From NCBI GenBank assembly GCA_907163375.1, contig CAJQUW010015597.1, positions 186,001-250,000 of the forward strand: 64,000 nt of DNA, in the 5' to 3' direction. The DNA is from Prostheceraeus crozeri. Taxonomy: Eukaryota > Platyhelminthes > Polycladida > Euryleptidae. Numbering within the stretch: the first letter of the stretch is position 1; the number at the start of each line of letters is the position of its first letter. The notes under the pieces are model-generated. The model was given only the letters and a program-made list of their open reading frames with translations, was not told the origin of the DNA and did no database searches. The position numbers and the translations under genes were made by a program. Of this stretch, positions 22,657 to 34,130 are shown piece after piece.

Positions 22657-25613
22657 GATTTTCAATTATATGAACACGCATTGTTAGTATTCTAAATCTT
22701 AACGTTCATAATTTCTATGCTATGATTGCAAATGGAAAACAATATTGTATGGACAGCACATCTATTGCATGCAAAAGTTGTCATTATCGTGCATTTTTGT
22801 CGATAATAATGCATGGAACGTTTCAACGAAAAAATGCACGGTAAAAAGCAAAAATACATGTACAGACAAGATGTCAGCCAGAAAGGTGTTTCTCTGATGC
22901 TCACCGAGTCTTTCCTTTTTAACAAACTGGTGTTTACACATTTTTATCAATGAATTATTAAAGCTCCATCTACAGTTGTCCGCAAAAGGATTATCAAACA
23001 ATATTGAGAGATGCAATGCGTTGATTTCCTCGGGGAAGCTGTTTTCAGTTCGACATTGACACGTCACATAAAGGCTGACATAAGACCGTCAACAAAGAAT
23101 TTGCGAAATGTCCCAAAAAGTACCATAAAGTTGATAGGCGTCCTCTCTTCATTGGTAGCAAGTCTTCCTTGAATGTTCTCTAAAGCAAAAGCTAGCACAA
23201 CTTCTGTCCTGCGTCTTCTTAAGTGTGACCATAATTGTGGAATTCTCGCCTGATGCAAACCTCATGACCAAAGATCTGATACGGTGCAGCTATTTGAGTC
23301 AGTCGTTCACTTGAGACTTTGTCATCCCATCCAATTTTGAGAATAATTTTCCAAATCTATTACCGCATTTTTTTCAAAATTAAATTTTCGCATTACATTG
23401 CGAGGTAGTAGTCTATCTCTGTCCGTTTTTAACCACTTTCATCGTTATCACCTACCACATTTACATGTATGTGCGACTTTTTTGATGGAGACTTGTCATC
23501 AGAATTACGACTCAACCTTTGATTTAATGTAGATGAAAGAGCGCATTTTCATTTTTGAGTAGGCTTTTGTTTCACCTTAAGCACCTTGCAAATGTTGAAT
23601 TTCTCAGAAAATTACTGCAACTTTGCGTACTGTGTCAGAGGGCAGGGCAGTGACATTAAAGCCACAAAGTGATTGAATTAATGCAATAGAGTAAGTATAG
23701 GTAGAGCGTCGACTCAAAGTAGTGTCTGTATGCAATGAAAATTTTTATATAAAGAGATTCAATTTTTTAGAGATCCTGTTGTCCTGGAGTTCCTGTTGTC
23801 AAAAAATCATTTGAGCAGCTTTTGAGAAGTTAAATTTTGCAAATTTATATACTACCGACATGAAGCCCTTTTATAAGTAACATGAAACAAGTTGGATATT
23901 AAAAGGAATGAATATTCGCTAACAAGCATCTTATCTAAGCGGAAATTAAGCTGATGATCTAGGAAATTTCATGAACCACATTATAATGCATGTCCCTGCA
24001 AGTTAAGGAAAAGTTGAAATCTCATTGTGCTTCTTAGCTGAGATGTCATGTTTTTAATTCAGTTTTCAGCGTGATGATTTTATGATTCACAAGGCGTCAT
24101 TTCTTGAATCTGAATAGTACTGTGGACCCATTAACATCTTTTAAAGTTAATTAGGATAAGCTTCCTTGATTATGATGTCTTGCTCTTGTCACGCTTCAGA
24201 ACATGGTGTTATTATAATAAAGCTGAGCTTTTGTGACCCATCGAATTGCTAATTTAACAAACTATATTGCCTCTCCAAATTGACGTGACATGAAGGATTT
24301 GTGGAAAACTAATCCTCATTCTGTATTGTTATCCTTATCAGTCAAAGTCGTTTACATTTCTCCAAACGTGTAAAAACTGCATATCTCACAGGTGATACTA
24401 GGTCTCGACCTGGTATCGACTCATGTTCCTTTAATGAAATCGAAACTGCATACACATCGGGGATTTCATAAATGCTGAGTTACCATTCTACCTAATATGC
24501 TTACTCTATGGATTCATGCTGCAGCTTTTATATCGGATGCTTCCTACTGATATGCATGACTTGAAATTTTCGAAATTTGTACTTTATGTTCAATGACTCT
24601 AAGATAAATATTAGTTCGCATGCCATCGAATTATCATTGATTCATATGGAAATCATAAAATGTTAACAATAGAAATCATAGCATGGTATAATCATGTAGA
24701 TATTTTTGGCCGCTACGCGACCAAATTATCTGCATGTTATACAATGCTATTATTCCTACAGTGCTTAAAATAAGTAATCTTCTTTCTTTAGACCTGCAGG
24801 TCATTTCAATTGCAGTTCTGCACATTTTACATATTGATACCACATGTCAATTCAGTTTTTAAATTGTTCTTTACAATTTTTAGGAGTATATATATAGGCC
24901 TACTTCCCTGAAGTCTGCATAGTTACGACGAAGGATAACTTACAATCGGCGTGATTCATGATGAGGCACGGCGGAAACCGGGGGGGGGGGGGGTTAACAG
25001 CTTTTCATGCCCTATCCCATAATTTAATTGATGTTCAAAATTTTCAGGCATATCATTGCTTTGACAGCCAAAGTTTGCCGATGAGTTACCAAGTTACCAT
25101 TTTCCACTTTTATCTGTTTAGAACAATCCCATTCAAGTGAAAACGATGCCGCAAAGCGTGGGATGGAGGCAATGGACAAAGCAAGCAAATAAAAAGCAGA
25201 ATTAGCTCATTTGTTTATGACAACGGATATGTCTACGACATGTCAAGCGACTGTGAATTATCTACCTGCTGAGAGATAACTCAAAAAAATGTTGGGATGC
25301 AATCAACACTTTTTCCTTGGGAAGTGAAGTGCAACTCAATCTCAACTCAAAGGACATCATGAAGCAATTCATTCAAAACCAATCACGACGACTAATTTTT
25401 TTGGAAGGTTTTGACTGACTCTATTTTGATTGGCCTATGATCTATATTCAATAGCACGATCAACTTTCATAACACTGCATTCAGTATGGTTCAGTGTCGA
25501 AGTCGGAATCTACATGTTTGATAAATGAAATCTCTATAATTTTCAAGAAAAAGTCTAGATTTAATGTTTTGTTATTTCTATTGATTTGGTAAAGCAAAAC
25601 TTTGATATCATTT
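22657..25613. other. non-coding stretch with a small hairpin
   Basis: No supported gene; minus-strand frames at 22.7-23.26 kb have no family match. An imperfect inverted repeat of about 30 bp at 24675-24755 (ATAGCATGGTATAA against its complement) surrounds a CGCTACGCG centre and may be a tiny MITE. A run of about 14 G lies near 24980. Confidence 0.4.
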
Positions 25614-25745
25614 GTTGTTGTTTATAAGTTGAAATTATTGAATTAATGTTATTTTTCAGTTTTTCTACGCACAGCTTTCGCTAATTGTGCGTAGAAAAAC
25701 TGAAAAATAACATTAGTTCAATAATTTCAACTTATAAACAACAAC
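25614..25745. repeat. palindrome with 60-bp arms
   Basis: Arms 25614-25673 and 25686-25745 differ at one base around a 12-bp loop (GCTTTCGCTAAT). The same 13-bp sequence AGTCTAGATTTAA occurs on each side (25552-25564 and 25751-25763) in direct orientation, as if the block had been inserted with a long target duplication. Confidence 0.8.
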
Positions 25746-25765
25746 TAATGAGTCTAGATTTAAAT

Positions 25766-26964
25766 GTGCGGAATATTTAAATGGCTGCACCTTGCGTATT
25801 TGAATATGCGCATAAACTTTCCGATTAATTTGATTAATGAATAAACTAGAAGTTGAATGAAAATGCCTTGAAAATTCTGCCGTTTCTTAAAGCTTAATCA
25901 ACTAATACGCGCCTGACATGGCATATGACATGCGCAAATCTAAATTTTATTTTCAATGTCAGCAGCATTTTAGAATATATTCCATTATACTAGTCAAAAA
26001 ACTCAGGCATAAAAAGTGCCCTTCTAATTTGGTGTGCCCGTTTCATCGTCTTCCGCCGTCCCTGAGTGCAAGTGTGAGTGAATGAGAAATAGAAAGCGGA
26101 TGTAATTATGATTGTCTAGATATAATTCGCTATAGTAGAAAAAAGTTAACGTCTTTTCAGATATATTTAATGTTAAAGTACAAAAGGTCTTCACCCGGTT
26201 TCAGTCGAGGTCACAGAACTGCCCTAATATTCGTCAGGAAGTTAAAAGAACTTTTTTGTCCTCTTGTGTACATATCTTGACATACTTTGACTCACATAAC
26301 AAATTCTTCACGCCTTTCTAAGTGCATTTTTTTCTATTTCATCACACATGGTTCTACCGCTTTCTCTCGCTCTATCGGTTTCTCTCCTCAGTTCATTATT
26401 TAGCTTCCTGTACATCTTTTGACATTCGTCTGTTTTCTTATTTTTCCACTTTCTCGTCTTTCGTAATTTTCTTTATCATTTCCTCCTAATCCAAGGGTTC
26501 ATTGTCTTTCAACCCTTAGGGTAACTAATGTTTTCCTTAGCACTATCTAGGTTGATTTTCTTCAGTCTTTGCCACCTTTCTTCGCAATCTAAGTTTTTCC
26601 TCATTCTTTCTGAGAGCTGTTTCAACATCATGTCTAAATTTCATTCCTGCGTTACCTTCGATTGCTTTATGGGGCATTCGGGTTCACTATTAAGCTATTA
26701 GTTTTTGCATCTTCCAAGATCTCTGTAACACTGAGACTGGAGATTCGAACTCCTGATGCATGAAGAGCGACGACACTGATGGATATACAACGTATTGAAA
26801 TCAGGTAATTGATTACCGTATGGAGTTGTTGAAATAGTGTATCGAGGAGCACTAAGTACAATTTTGAGGATTTTTTGTTTTTTAGCAAAATTAGGTCTAA
26901 ATGAATTATTTTCGATAAAATAACATCGTATTCATAAAAAACATGTGTAAATTGACTCTCGATT
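25766..26964. other. non-coding stretch
   Basis: AT-rich with a CT-rich section at 26.28-26.64 kb. No gene or repeat boundary supported. Confidence 0.4.
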
Positions 26965-27830
26965 AGGTGTGTAGCCTACCGATTAGTGATTTTGATAATC
27001 GGGCCGATTATTTCTTTTAAATTCACCTAAAATCGCCGCTTTCCATGTACTAAAATCACGGATTTAGTTAAAGGAAACTTAATAGCAGTAAATTGCACCA
27101 AATAAAAGGTAAAACAAGTCCTGAATGTTCCATGCAAAAAGTGTTGCGATGTTAGTCTAGACCTACGTAGAGTTGAATAATTTTGAATTTCTATCAATTG
27201 CTTATGATAAGATTCTCGTAGGCTACTTGCTACTCGTAGAAGTAAGATCGGTGACCGACAACAAGAAGCTTATTTCATGTGATTACATAAACCTTTCATT
27301 CCAAGCAAAATCAAATCACATCATTAAAATAATAGAAGCGCGGATGAACCGATCCATTTTCTAACCAATGATGGCATGAAAGGACAGAACCTACCCTTGT
27401 TGTTATGTCGAAAGGGTCTAAAGTGACTCGTAATTACTTGCTAGACTATAGGACTCAACTTTGATAGATAATAATTTCATCTGTTATTTACAGAAATTGG
27501 TACAATATATAGGCCGATATTCCACGCTGGGATTCGAACCCAGGTATTCCAGTTGCACTAGTGAGTGCTCCATCACAAGGTTACAATCTGGTCTGCTGCA
27601 AAGCGAAAATTGCATGTCGCAGTCAACCAGGGACGAAATCGTGACAGGACCAAGGACTACTTAGAACTTATAAGGTCATTTCCCTTGTCGTCTTCTTCAA
27701 CTTGATATTTCTCTATGCAATACATGTATTGCATTGATGCGCAATCGGGTATAATTTGTACGGTTTACAATCATGTCTATCATGGCGAACGCTAAAATCA
27801 TTTTGCAAAAGGGCCTTCATTAAAATTCAT
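26965..27830. repeat. dispersed repeat, copy A
   Basis: Aligns by eye with 60150-61170 in the same order and orientation: an opening with ATTTTGATAATCGGGCCGAT-like sequence, then GATCCATTTT.TAACCAATGA, a tRNA-like arm, and a closing segment with TCATGTCTATC.TGGCGA. The opening resembles hAT-type ends with paired CGGCCGATTA motifs; a matching inverted CGGCCGACTAATTGG lies at about 29445. Moderately diverged, so old. Confidence 0.65.
27526..27590 (-). repeat. tRNA-like (SINE-type) arm inside repeat copy A
   Basis: On the minus strand a perfect T-arm (CTGGG, TTCGAAT, CCCAG) contains the polymerase III B-box GGTTCGAATCC. Upstream is a D-arm-like hairpin GCAC/GTGC with GTGATGG. Only about 11 nt separate the arms, too few for an anticodon arm, so this is not a working tRNA gene but could be a tRNA-derived promoter. 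Confidence 0.5.
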
Positions 27831-27894
27831 TTTCAAGGTGGGAAATTGAAGTTATACTGTTGTTATATTATAATATATATTTTACGCCAACATA

Positions 27895-27923
27895 TTTCAA
27901 CGACTAAGCGTCGTTATCATCAG
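27895..27923 (-). ncRNA. hammerhead-like ribozyme core, left arm
   Basis: On the minus strand: CTGATGA (27923-27917), stem II AACGAC/GTCGTT with loop GCTTA, then GAAA (27898-27895) and UAUGUU followed by GG. Bases GTGCC before the core can pair with GGCGT after it (two wobbles) as stem I, giving the minimal type-I layout known from Penelope-like elements. Confidence 0.65.
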
Positions 27924-28581
27924 GGCACATAACATTAAAAGAAACTATTCAACAACATGAGCTCAAAATCTGAAAAGGTGAAGATGCAAAAATAGATATT
28001 TTTAGCACTGGGCTGTGTCTTTGGGAAATCATAGTTATGCGATTATACGGCAATAGCATGTGAGTGTTTCTGAAGCTAAAAATAAAAAGATATAGTATCG
28101 GATATACCGCCGATCACGGTCATGAAACAGATAGAAACGGGTTACATGGTACCGATTGCAAAAAACATTGATCTGACTAAATAATTAATTGCAGAATTAT
28201 AAACATGATCAGAAGACTTATAAAAAGTATAAAATATTTATAAATTCTTTCAATCACGACATAATTAAAAGAGTATAAAAGGTGAAGTAAATGAAGGGTT
28301 CTAGTTAATTCTGCAATTAATTATTTAGTCAGATCAATGTTTTTTGCAATCGGTACCATGTAACCCGTTTCTATCTGTTTCATGACCGTGATCGGCGGTA
28401 TATCCGATACTATATCTTTTTATTTTTAGCTTCAGAAACACTCACATGCTATTGCCGTATAATCGCATAACTATGATTTCCCAAAGACACAGCCCAGTGC
28501 TAAAAATATCTATTTTTGCATCTTCACCTTTTCAGATTTTGAGCTCATGTTGTTGAATAGTTTCTTTTAATGTTATGTGCC

Positions 28582-28610
28582 CTGATGATAACGACGCTTA
28601 GTCGTTGAAA
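28582..28610 (+). ncRNA. hammerhead-like ribozyme core, right arm
   Basis: Same core as the left arm, inverted: CTGATGA 28582-28588, six-pair stem II 28590-28595/28601-28606, loop GCTTA, GAAA 28607-28610. Core and stem II are exact, so self-cleavage is possible, probably as a dimer because stem III is minimal. Confidence 0.65.
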
Positions 28611-28673
28611 TATGTTGGCGTAAAATATATATTATAATATAACAACAGTATAATTTCAATTTCTCACCTTGAA

Positions 28674-30513
28674 AAAGCTAAAATCCTTATTTCTTCGAGA
28701 TATGACGGAATTTTCCAAGCATTTTATTGATAACATTAACATGGAAATTTCCTTGGTTGGTGCGATTCATAATTACGGTTTGAAAGGCAGGCACGCGTTT
28801 GCATGTTTCGAATTATGAATACGTAGCATCTACAAGTATGAAAATATACATGTTCACTAACAGATGTACATCAAAAATTGCATTCAGTTGGTGGCTTTGT
28901 ACATTAGGTTTTGAATGCTCATACGTCTTTGTTCTGAACAAGAAGACATTTGAGTGAATTTTGATAATGCAAAAATATAATAATTGACTGTTCAATCATA
29001 ATTTGCGCATATATTCCAATGGCTAATAATCAGACGGGTCTGGGCCAAAACAATAAATCTGCAACGGGACCACAATTCGGACCTTCAAAGAATTGGCTGA
29101 CGGGTCCGAACCGAAACCCCATTCTGGGCTCTTCTACCCAGGCTCGGCGAAAAAATACTTAGTATGCGGACTTATACATGATAATGTGCGAGAATAAATC
29201 TTTTGCTAGCATTCATAATCAGTCTATGCGAGAATTCAGTTGTTTTCAATCATTGTAATGATAAAAAGAAGTCATTTGAATTCAGATTAGTAGTTCAATG
29301 CACAATGCGCATGTAGAGTGAAGTTTATCTAAATATTTGAAATCTTGTTTTTCGATCAGTCACCAAATTTGAATGAAAAATCAACAAACATCTATGAAGT
29401 GCACTAATCGGCCGATTAACCATTATCACTCCGCAGTGTCAATAATCGGCCGACTAATTGGTATACCCCTACTCTCGATCAAGGTATCTTCAAAAAATGG
29501 TTGGTATTGTGATCCAAACGCAAAAGATGGATTATTGAAACTGCGACGAGCAGCGAAAAAGTATATAAGGTCTATGTGATTGGTTTCTATACAATTTGAT
29601 GATTATCAGAAACTAAGATCATTTTCCTCAAACTTGGCTCATCATGCCCAAAATGGAAAGAGACACCATTCTTTTAATGTTTATTATTTTTATTTCAAAA
29701 TGATTAATATTATCTTGTTTTTGGCTGAATTGCATTTTCTAATGTAAGAAAAATTATATTGATTTTTAAGAAAAAGAATAAACGCCGTGGTTATGTCTAG
29801 CCTACACAGCGTTGTTGACGAGACTGTGCAAGAAATGCGCTGCCGTAGCGTAGTTTTGAGGTTTATTTGGTAATCAGCAAAGCAATAATCAAAGCACAAT
29901 TTATTCTTAGAATTTGTCTCACTTCTAATTAAAAATGTTTATTTACACGGAATGTATTCTTTCAATTTGTGCTTCATGAAAAACTTGTAAACAAGAACGT
30001 TTTGTCAATGGGCTGAACAGAGTCATTGACATGCTTAACTCGTAAGTCGTAAAATACAGACCGTTTCATAAATTATTGTACAAAAAAATCAACACATTTT
30101 CAAATGAAAATTTCGTGATGACGTCCTGGTTCAATTTTAATAAACGATATATATTCATTTATCATACATAGGGCACACTGGAGGCAGTTTCAGGAAAAGA
30201 CTTACAGTACATAGACAACAGATGTTTAGACCTCAATACACAATTTTGGACGTTAATCGTCATTTAATAAGGTGCGCAGCTACTACATCTTTACATAGTA
30301 ATTTTGAAGCTGCACCTACTTATAAGATGTCATCATCATACACAAGAATTGATCGAGAAAACAAAGAAAAGATGCTTATATCTATGCTTCAGCCTAAGCT
30401 TAACAAATCATGACAATTCTGATCTTGGCTGTTTCTATACGTGCTAATTTCTCTCTAGTAGTTTGCTGGAAACTATGTTTATTTGAAAATAAAGCTGTGC
30501 ATTAAGTTCATTC
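28674..30513. other. non-coding stretch
   Basis: No gene supported. Contains repeated CGGCCGATTA/CGGCCGACTA motifs at about 29408-29460 that resemble the right end of a hAT-like repeat whose left part may be the start of copy A. Otherwise AT-rich. Confidence 0.4.
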
Positions 30514-30550
30514 CCATGACTAGCCTCAAATAGGTGAAACCGGTCGGGAA
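30514..30550 (+). ncRNA. degenerate hammerhead-like motif
   Basis: GCCT/AGGT as stem II, GAAA at 30536-30539 and then CCGGTC followed by GGG. The 5' part of the core (CTGATGA) has decayed to ATGACTA. It lies about 85 bp before the Penelope-like reading frame, where such motifs are expected. Confidence 0.4.
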
Positions 30551-30633
30551 TCCAGATCTTAGTTTTTCCTGAGCTGTGTATTATTATTTGACAACCATTT
30601 TATCTTCATTTTATGTACCGTATATATATATAG

Positions 30634-31272
30634 TGTTCCCTGGTCAAAGTGGATCTGAAGCAGATAGAACACGGAAATCTATCATCAGAATATTCCAAGA
30701 ACATAATCTCAAAATAACAGCAGAGTGTAATATTCAAGCGACGGATTTTCTCGATGTATACTTCGACCTACCATCTAGCAAGTACAGACCTTTCATCAAA
30801 CCAAACAATGCAACCATGTATATAAACAAAGAATCAAATCATCCACCATCAATTATCAAACAAATTCCATCAATGATAGAAATACGCATATCGAATTTAT
30901 CTTGTGACAGAAACGAGTTTGAGAAAGTGAAAGGACATTATGAAAGAGCACTTAAAAAAAGTGGTTTCAATAAACATTTGCAGTACCAGCCAAGTGATGT
31001 CAAGAAAAACAGAAGACGGCGAAACATACTCTGGTTCAACCCTCCGTTCAACCTAAGTGTGAAGACAAATATTGGTAGACGTTTTCTCACTCTGTTGGAT
31101 ATTCATTTTCCTCAACACCACAAATACAGGTCTCTATTTAACAGAAATAGTGTCAAAGTTAGCTACAGTTGTACATCAAACGTTAAAAACATGATCAAAA
31201 AGCACAACTACAAAGCAATTCAGAATATGGCCAATGTGAAAGCGGAAGAAAAACAATGCAACTGTAAATATA
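30634..31272 (+). pseudogene. Penelope-like element, C-terminal RT fragment
   Basis: The conserved part of the open frame begins at about GSEADRTRKSIIRIF and runs about 210 codons without a stop. Motifs of the Penelope-like reverse transcriptase C-terminal half are clear: TDFLDVYFDLPSSKYRPF, SNHPPSIIKQIP, NILWFNPPFNLSVKTNIGRR, LLDIHFP and FNRNSVKVSYSC. The catalytic palm (upstream) is missing, and the GIY-YIG endonuclease expected downstream is not seen: the frame ends soon after KQCNCKY in a TA run. It is a truncated, non-autonomous copy. Confidence 0.85.
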
Positions 31273-31295
31273 TATATATTAGGGTTGCATATTAG

Positions 31296-32074
31296 GGTGT
31301 TTTTAATATGTTTTTTATGATGGTTTTGCTTATGATGTTGTGTAATTTTGCGCTTACAAACATGTTTTTTTAAATATAGGCTTATTAGTTTACATTCCAT
31401 TAATTTTATTAGCCTAAAAAAGTTTCTTATACAAATCCGGCTGCTTAAGAAACCAGTATGCAATTTATTAAAGTCATCCTTGTAAGACAGTTTAGATAGT
31501 CACGAAACTTATGAATATTGCTTGCAATAGTCGGCAAGAAATAGATTTTGACTGTGATTGTGTTGATTTTGATGATGACAGTGAGCTTGAATGTGTTGAG
31601 ATTGAATGATGCCGAGTGAGTAGATCGTACATGAACTTCATTATCAACTGCTTTTTGCCTACTGAATTGACATAATCAACTATTTTATTGTAATTGCGAT
31701 TTGTTTTCCATCCGATACGGTTGTTTTGTTTTGTTTTTTGTAACAATACAATTTTTAAATTAACGATGACTTTTCTATCATAGTTCACCTTATATATGTA
31801 TCTAACAAAAGTCATAGTTTTCTTTCTTATATAATTGACATGGTGTAATCCTTTTCAAAAATCAAACATTGCGATAAATGAATTGAAAATGAAATGATAA
31901 GGCATCCGTAGTAATAAAGCATGAAATACATTACAGATGCCTATTTGCGTATTCCGTAAAAGTGTTTATGAAAATATTGCTTAATTCTCGACCATCATAA
32001 GAAAAAACAAAAATAAATAAATTTAAAATATTGTCGATAAAAAAAACATTTTTTTGCATCCCTAATATATATAT
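31296..32074. other. non-coding stretch
   Basis: AT-rich sequence following the Penelope-like fragment. Short minus-strand frames (31176-31463, 31492-31815) have no family signature. Confidence 0.45.
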
Positions 32075-32234
32075 CAGTAGAACCTCCATATTACGGACAC
32101 CGTCGGGACTGCGCCTTAGTGTCCGCAAGATGGAGTTACCGGTAATGATACGAACATTATTCGGGACTGAGCTTAACTGTCCGCAATACGGAGGTGTCCG
32201 CTGTATAGAATGTCCGCAATAGGAGGTTCCACTG
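32075..32234. mobile_element. pogo/Tigger-like MITE
   Basis: 160 bp with ends CAGTAGAACCTCC and (inverted) CAGTGGAACCTCC, the signature of pogo/Tigger-type elements. Inside are repeated CGGGACTG and GTGTCCGC motifs. It sits in TA-rich DNA so the TA target duplication cannot be assigned exactly. No coding capacity. Confidence 0.7.
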
Positions 32235-32238
32235 TATA

Positions 32239-32292
<54 letters not shown>
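32235..32292. repeat. TA microsatellite, left part
   Basis: Almost pure (TA)n with one ATAC interruption. It continues at 34031-34057 beyond the mariner element and was split by that insertion. Confidence 0.85.
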
Positions 32293-32293
<1 letters not shown>

Positions 32294-34030
32294 GTGGTGT
32301 GATCCAAAATGTCCCGGACTAACCTACTTGCAGATAACCTGTGATAACGAATACTACTTCAGATGTAAATTTAGGTCTTTAAGGCATGAGAAATATGGTT
32401 GCCGAAATTTTTCCGGTCAGTTTTCTATTTTTTCAAAATTTTCAAACATTTTTGTCTGAATTTCAAGATTTTCCTATAAATTCTAGCGATTTAGAATTAA
32501 TATATTTAGATTAACTTGACAGTTAAGCTATCACTAATAACCTGACTAATAATTAACGGAAAAACAAATGTTTTGTTCCAGAAAACAGTTTACTTTTCAA
32601 TGTATGAGCCGTTAGCATTCGTCACTTTTTGCCACCGAAGTCTCAATTCACAAAAAGCTTTATGAAAAAATTCCGGTGTCAAAGAATCAAAAAACTCAGT
32701 AACTGCATCCCGCAGTTCAACTGGCGATTCAAAATGGTGTCCACGAAGATGCTTTTTGAGGAATCTAAACAGATAGAAGTCACTTGGGGCCAAGTCAGGT
32801 GAATAAGGAGGATGGCTCAATAGTTGAAATCCGTTTCTCGTTAAGGCATTGGTTGTCTCCTGCGAGGTGTGAATCGGAGCATTGTCATGAAGCAAGTAGA
32901 GGGGAATGTTTCGTGGCTTTCTTATTTTCTTCCTCGCTTCAGATAACAGATTGGAATAATATTCGCTATTGATTCTTACTCCTTTATCCGCAAAGTCAAC
33001 CAGTTGGATTCCCGAAGCGTTCCAAAAGACCGTCAGCATCAACGACCGGCGATGTGATGTTCCGGATCGCATTTTCAAAGGGGCAGACTCGCCTGATTTT
33101 CGCCACTCTGCAGATTCTCGCTTACTTTGAGGCAGATACAAACTTAAAGGTGTTTCATCCTCTGTAAGGATGCAGTTCAGAAACTGATCTCCGTGCATTT
33201 CGAGGAGATCCAAATTTGACTGTGCCGCCAGAAGTCTGTTCTCCTTCATTTCAGGTGACAGAAACTTCGGTACGAAACGTGATGCCAGTTTGCGATATCC
33301 AAGTCTTTCGATGATGTCATGACAGGAGTGATAACTGATTCGCAACTCTCTTGACAACTCACGGATGGTTATCCTTCTGTGTGCTGTAATCACTTCATCG
33401 CACTGACTCGATTTCTCTTCCGGAATCTCCTGCGGCCGACCAACAGTTGAAAAATCTTGCTCCACAGATTGTCTTCCGCGTTTAAATTCGCTTATCCAGA
33501 AATAAGCAGTAGTTCTCGATGGAGCTTTGCTTCCATATGCCAGGCTTAATTCCTTTAGAATGTCACCATTAGCGAAGCCGCGGATCAGGAGGTATCGTAT
33601 CACACTGCGATATTCGACTGAAGACACGCTTGTCACATCCATCATGAAAACTGATAGAACAAAGAACCATCGTTGACACGGATTTCTTAATGAATGCGTG
33701 CTGAATGAACTTCACTGATTGATATCGTAACACATGAAGCAATTAACAAAAGACGTGCAATATTCATGGCAAAGATATCCGTCAAATAAGGTACAAATCA
33801 AAATCAATCTAACTATAACAATAAGACAAATCGGATCTCGATCAATTCAGAAAATACAGAAATTCATGTTAAAATGTAAAAATATTTTTTAAAAATAGAA
33901 AACTGACCGGAAAAATTTCGGCGACCATATTTCTCATGCCTTAAAGACCTAAATTTACATCTGAAGTAGTATTCGTTATCACAGGTTATCTGCAAGTAGG
34001 TTAGTCCGGGACATTTTGGATCACACCACG
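32293..34030 (-). mobile_element. mariner transposon with 140-bp TIRs, intact
   Basis: A 1,738-bp element bounded by TA on both sides. Inverted ends 32293-32432 and 33891-34030 are 140 bp long and appear to differ at one base (position 32400 against its partner). They start CGTGGTGTGATCCAAAATGT. One complete transposase gene on the minus strand. Matching ends and an open frame indicate recent insertion and possible autonomy. Confidence 0.93.
32590..33645 (-). CDS. mariner transposase
   Basis: A 351-aa protein, typical for mariner (about 345 aa). The N-terminal paired helix-turn-helix region (VEYRSVIRYLLIRGFANGDI, then FKRGRQSVEQDF and GRP) recognises the TIRs. Catalytic residues: D163 in TEDE, D254 in LLHDNAPIH, D289 in YSPDLAPSDFYLF; 34 residues separate the last two, the D,D34D pattern of mariner, closest in style to SETMAR-type proteins. 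The first Asp sits in TEDE rather than the usual TGDE. The start is the first of two adjacent ATGs. No stops or frameshifts. Confidence 0.94.
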   Translation of the reverse strand: MMDVTSVSSVEYRSVIRYLLIRGFANGDILKELSLAYGSKAPSRTTAYFWISEFKRGRQSVEQDFSTVGRPQEIPEEKSSQCDEVITAHRRITIRELSRELRISYHSCHDIIERLGYRKLASRFVPKFLSPEMKENRLLAAQSNLDLLEMHGDQFLNCILTEDETPLSLYLPQSKRESAEWRKSGESAPLKMRSGTSHRRSLMLTVFWNASGIQLVDFADKGVRINSEYYSNLLSEARKKIRKPRNIPLYLLHDNAPIHTSQETTNALTRNGFQLLSHPPYSPDLAPSDFYLFRFLKKHLRGHHFESPVELRDAVTEFFDSLTPEFFHKAFCELRLRWQKVTNANGSYIEK

Positions 34031-34057
34031 TATATATATATATATATATATATATTT
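34031..34057. repeat. TA microsatellite, right part
   Basis: Continuation of the TA tract interrupted by the mariner insertion. Confidence 0.8.
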
Positions 34058-34130
34058 AGGCAAGTGTTGTTGTATAAAATATCACAATCGATCTTATTAA
34101 CTTTTAGATAGTGATGTTCCATTTGTCTAT

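Larger units (their letters stand above)
27831..28673. repeat. large inverted duplication, about 360-bp arms
   Basis: The left arm (27831 to about 28198) reappears inverted at about 28313-28673 with very few differences, around a spacer of about 110 bp. Each arm has a hammerhead-like motif near its outer end, oriented outward. This fits two head-to-head copies of a Penelope-type terminal repeat, or a foldback element. No target duplication was found, and repeat copy A abuts the left edge. Confidence 0.8.

Noticed and set aside
22692-23258. Minus-strand open frames with several Cys and His residues
   Set aside because: No consistent zinc-finger spacing, frames overlap arbitrarily, and no splice or element boundaries.
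24975-24995. Long G run as a possible quadruplex or switch
   Set aside because: A simple homopolymer with no conserved context, and a frequent assembly and sequencing artefact.
27526-27590. Possible functional tRNA gene on the minus strand
   Set aside because: T-arm and B-box are perfect but the spacing leaves no room for an anticodon arm and no acceptor stem closes. The second copy at 60.8 kb is also imperfect. Treated as a tRNA-like arm within a repeat.
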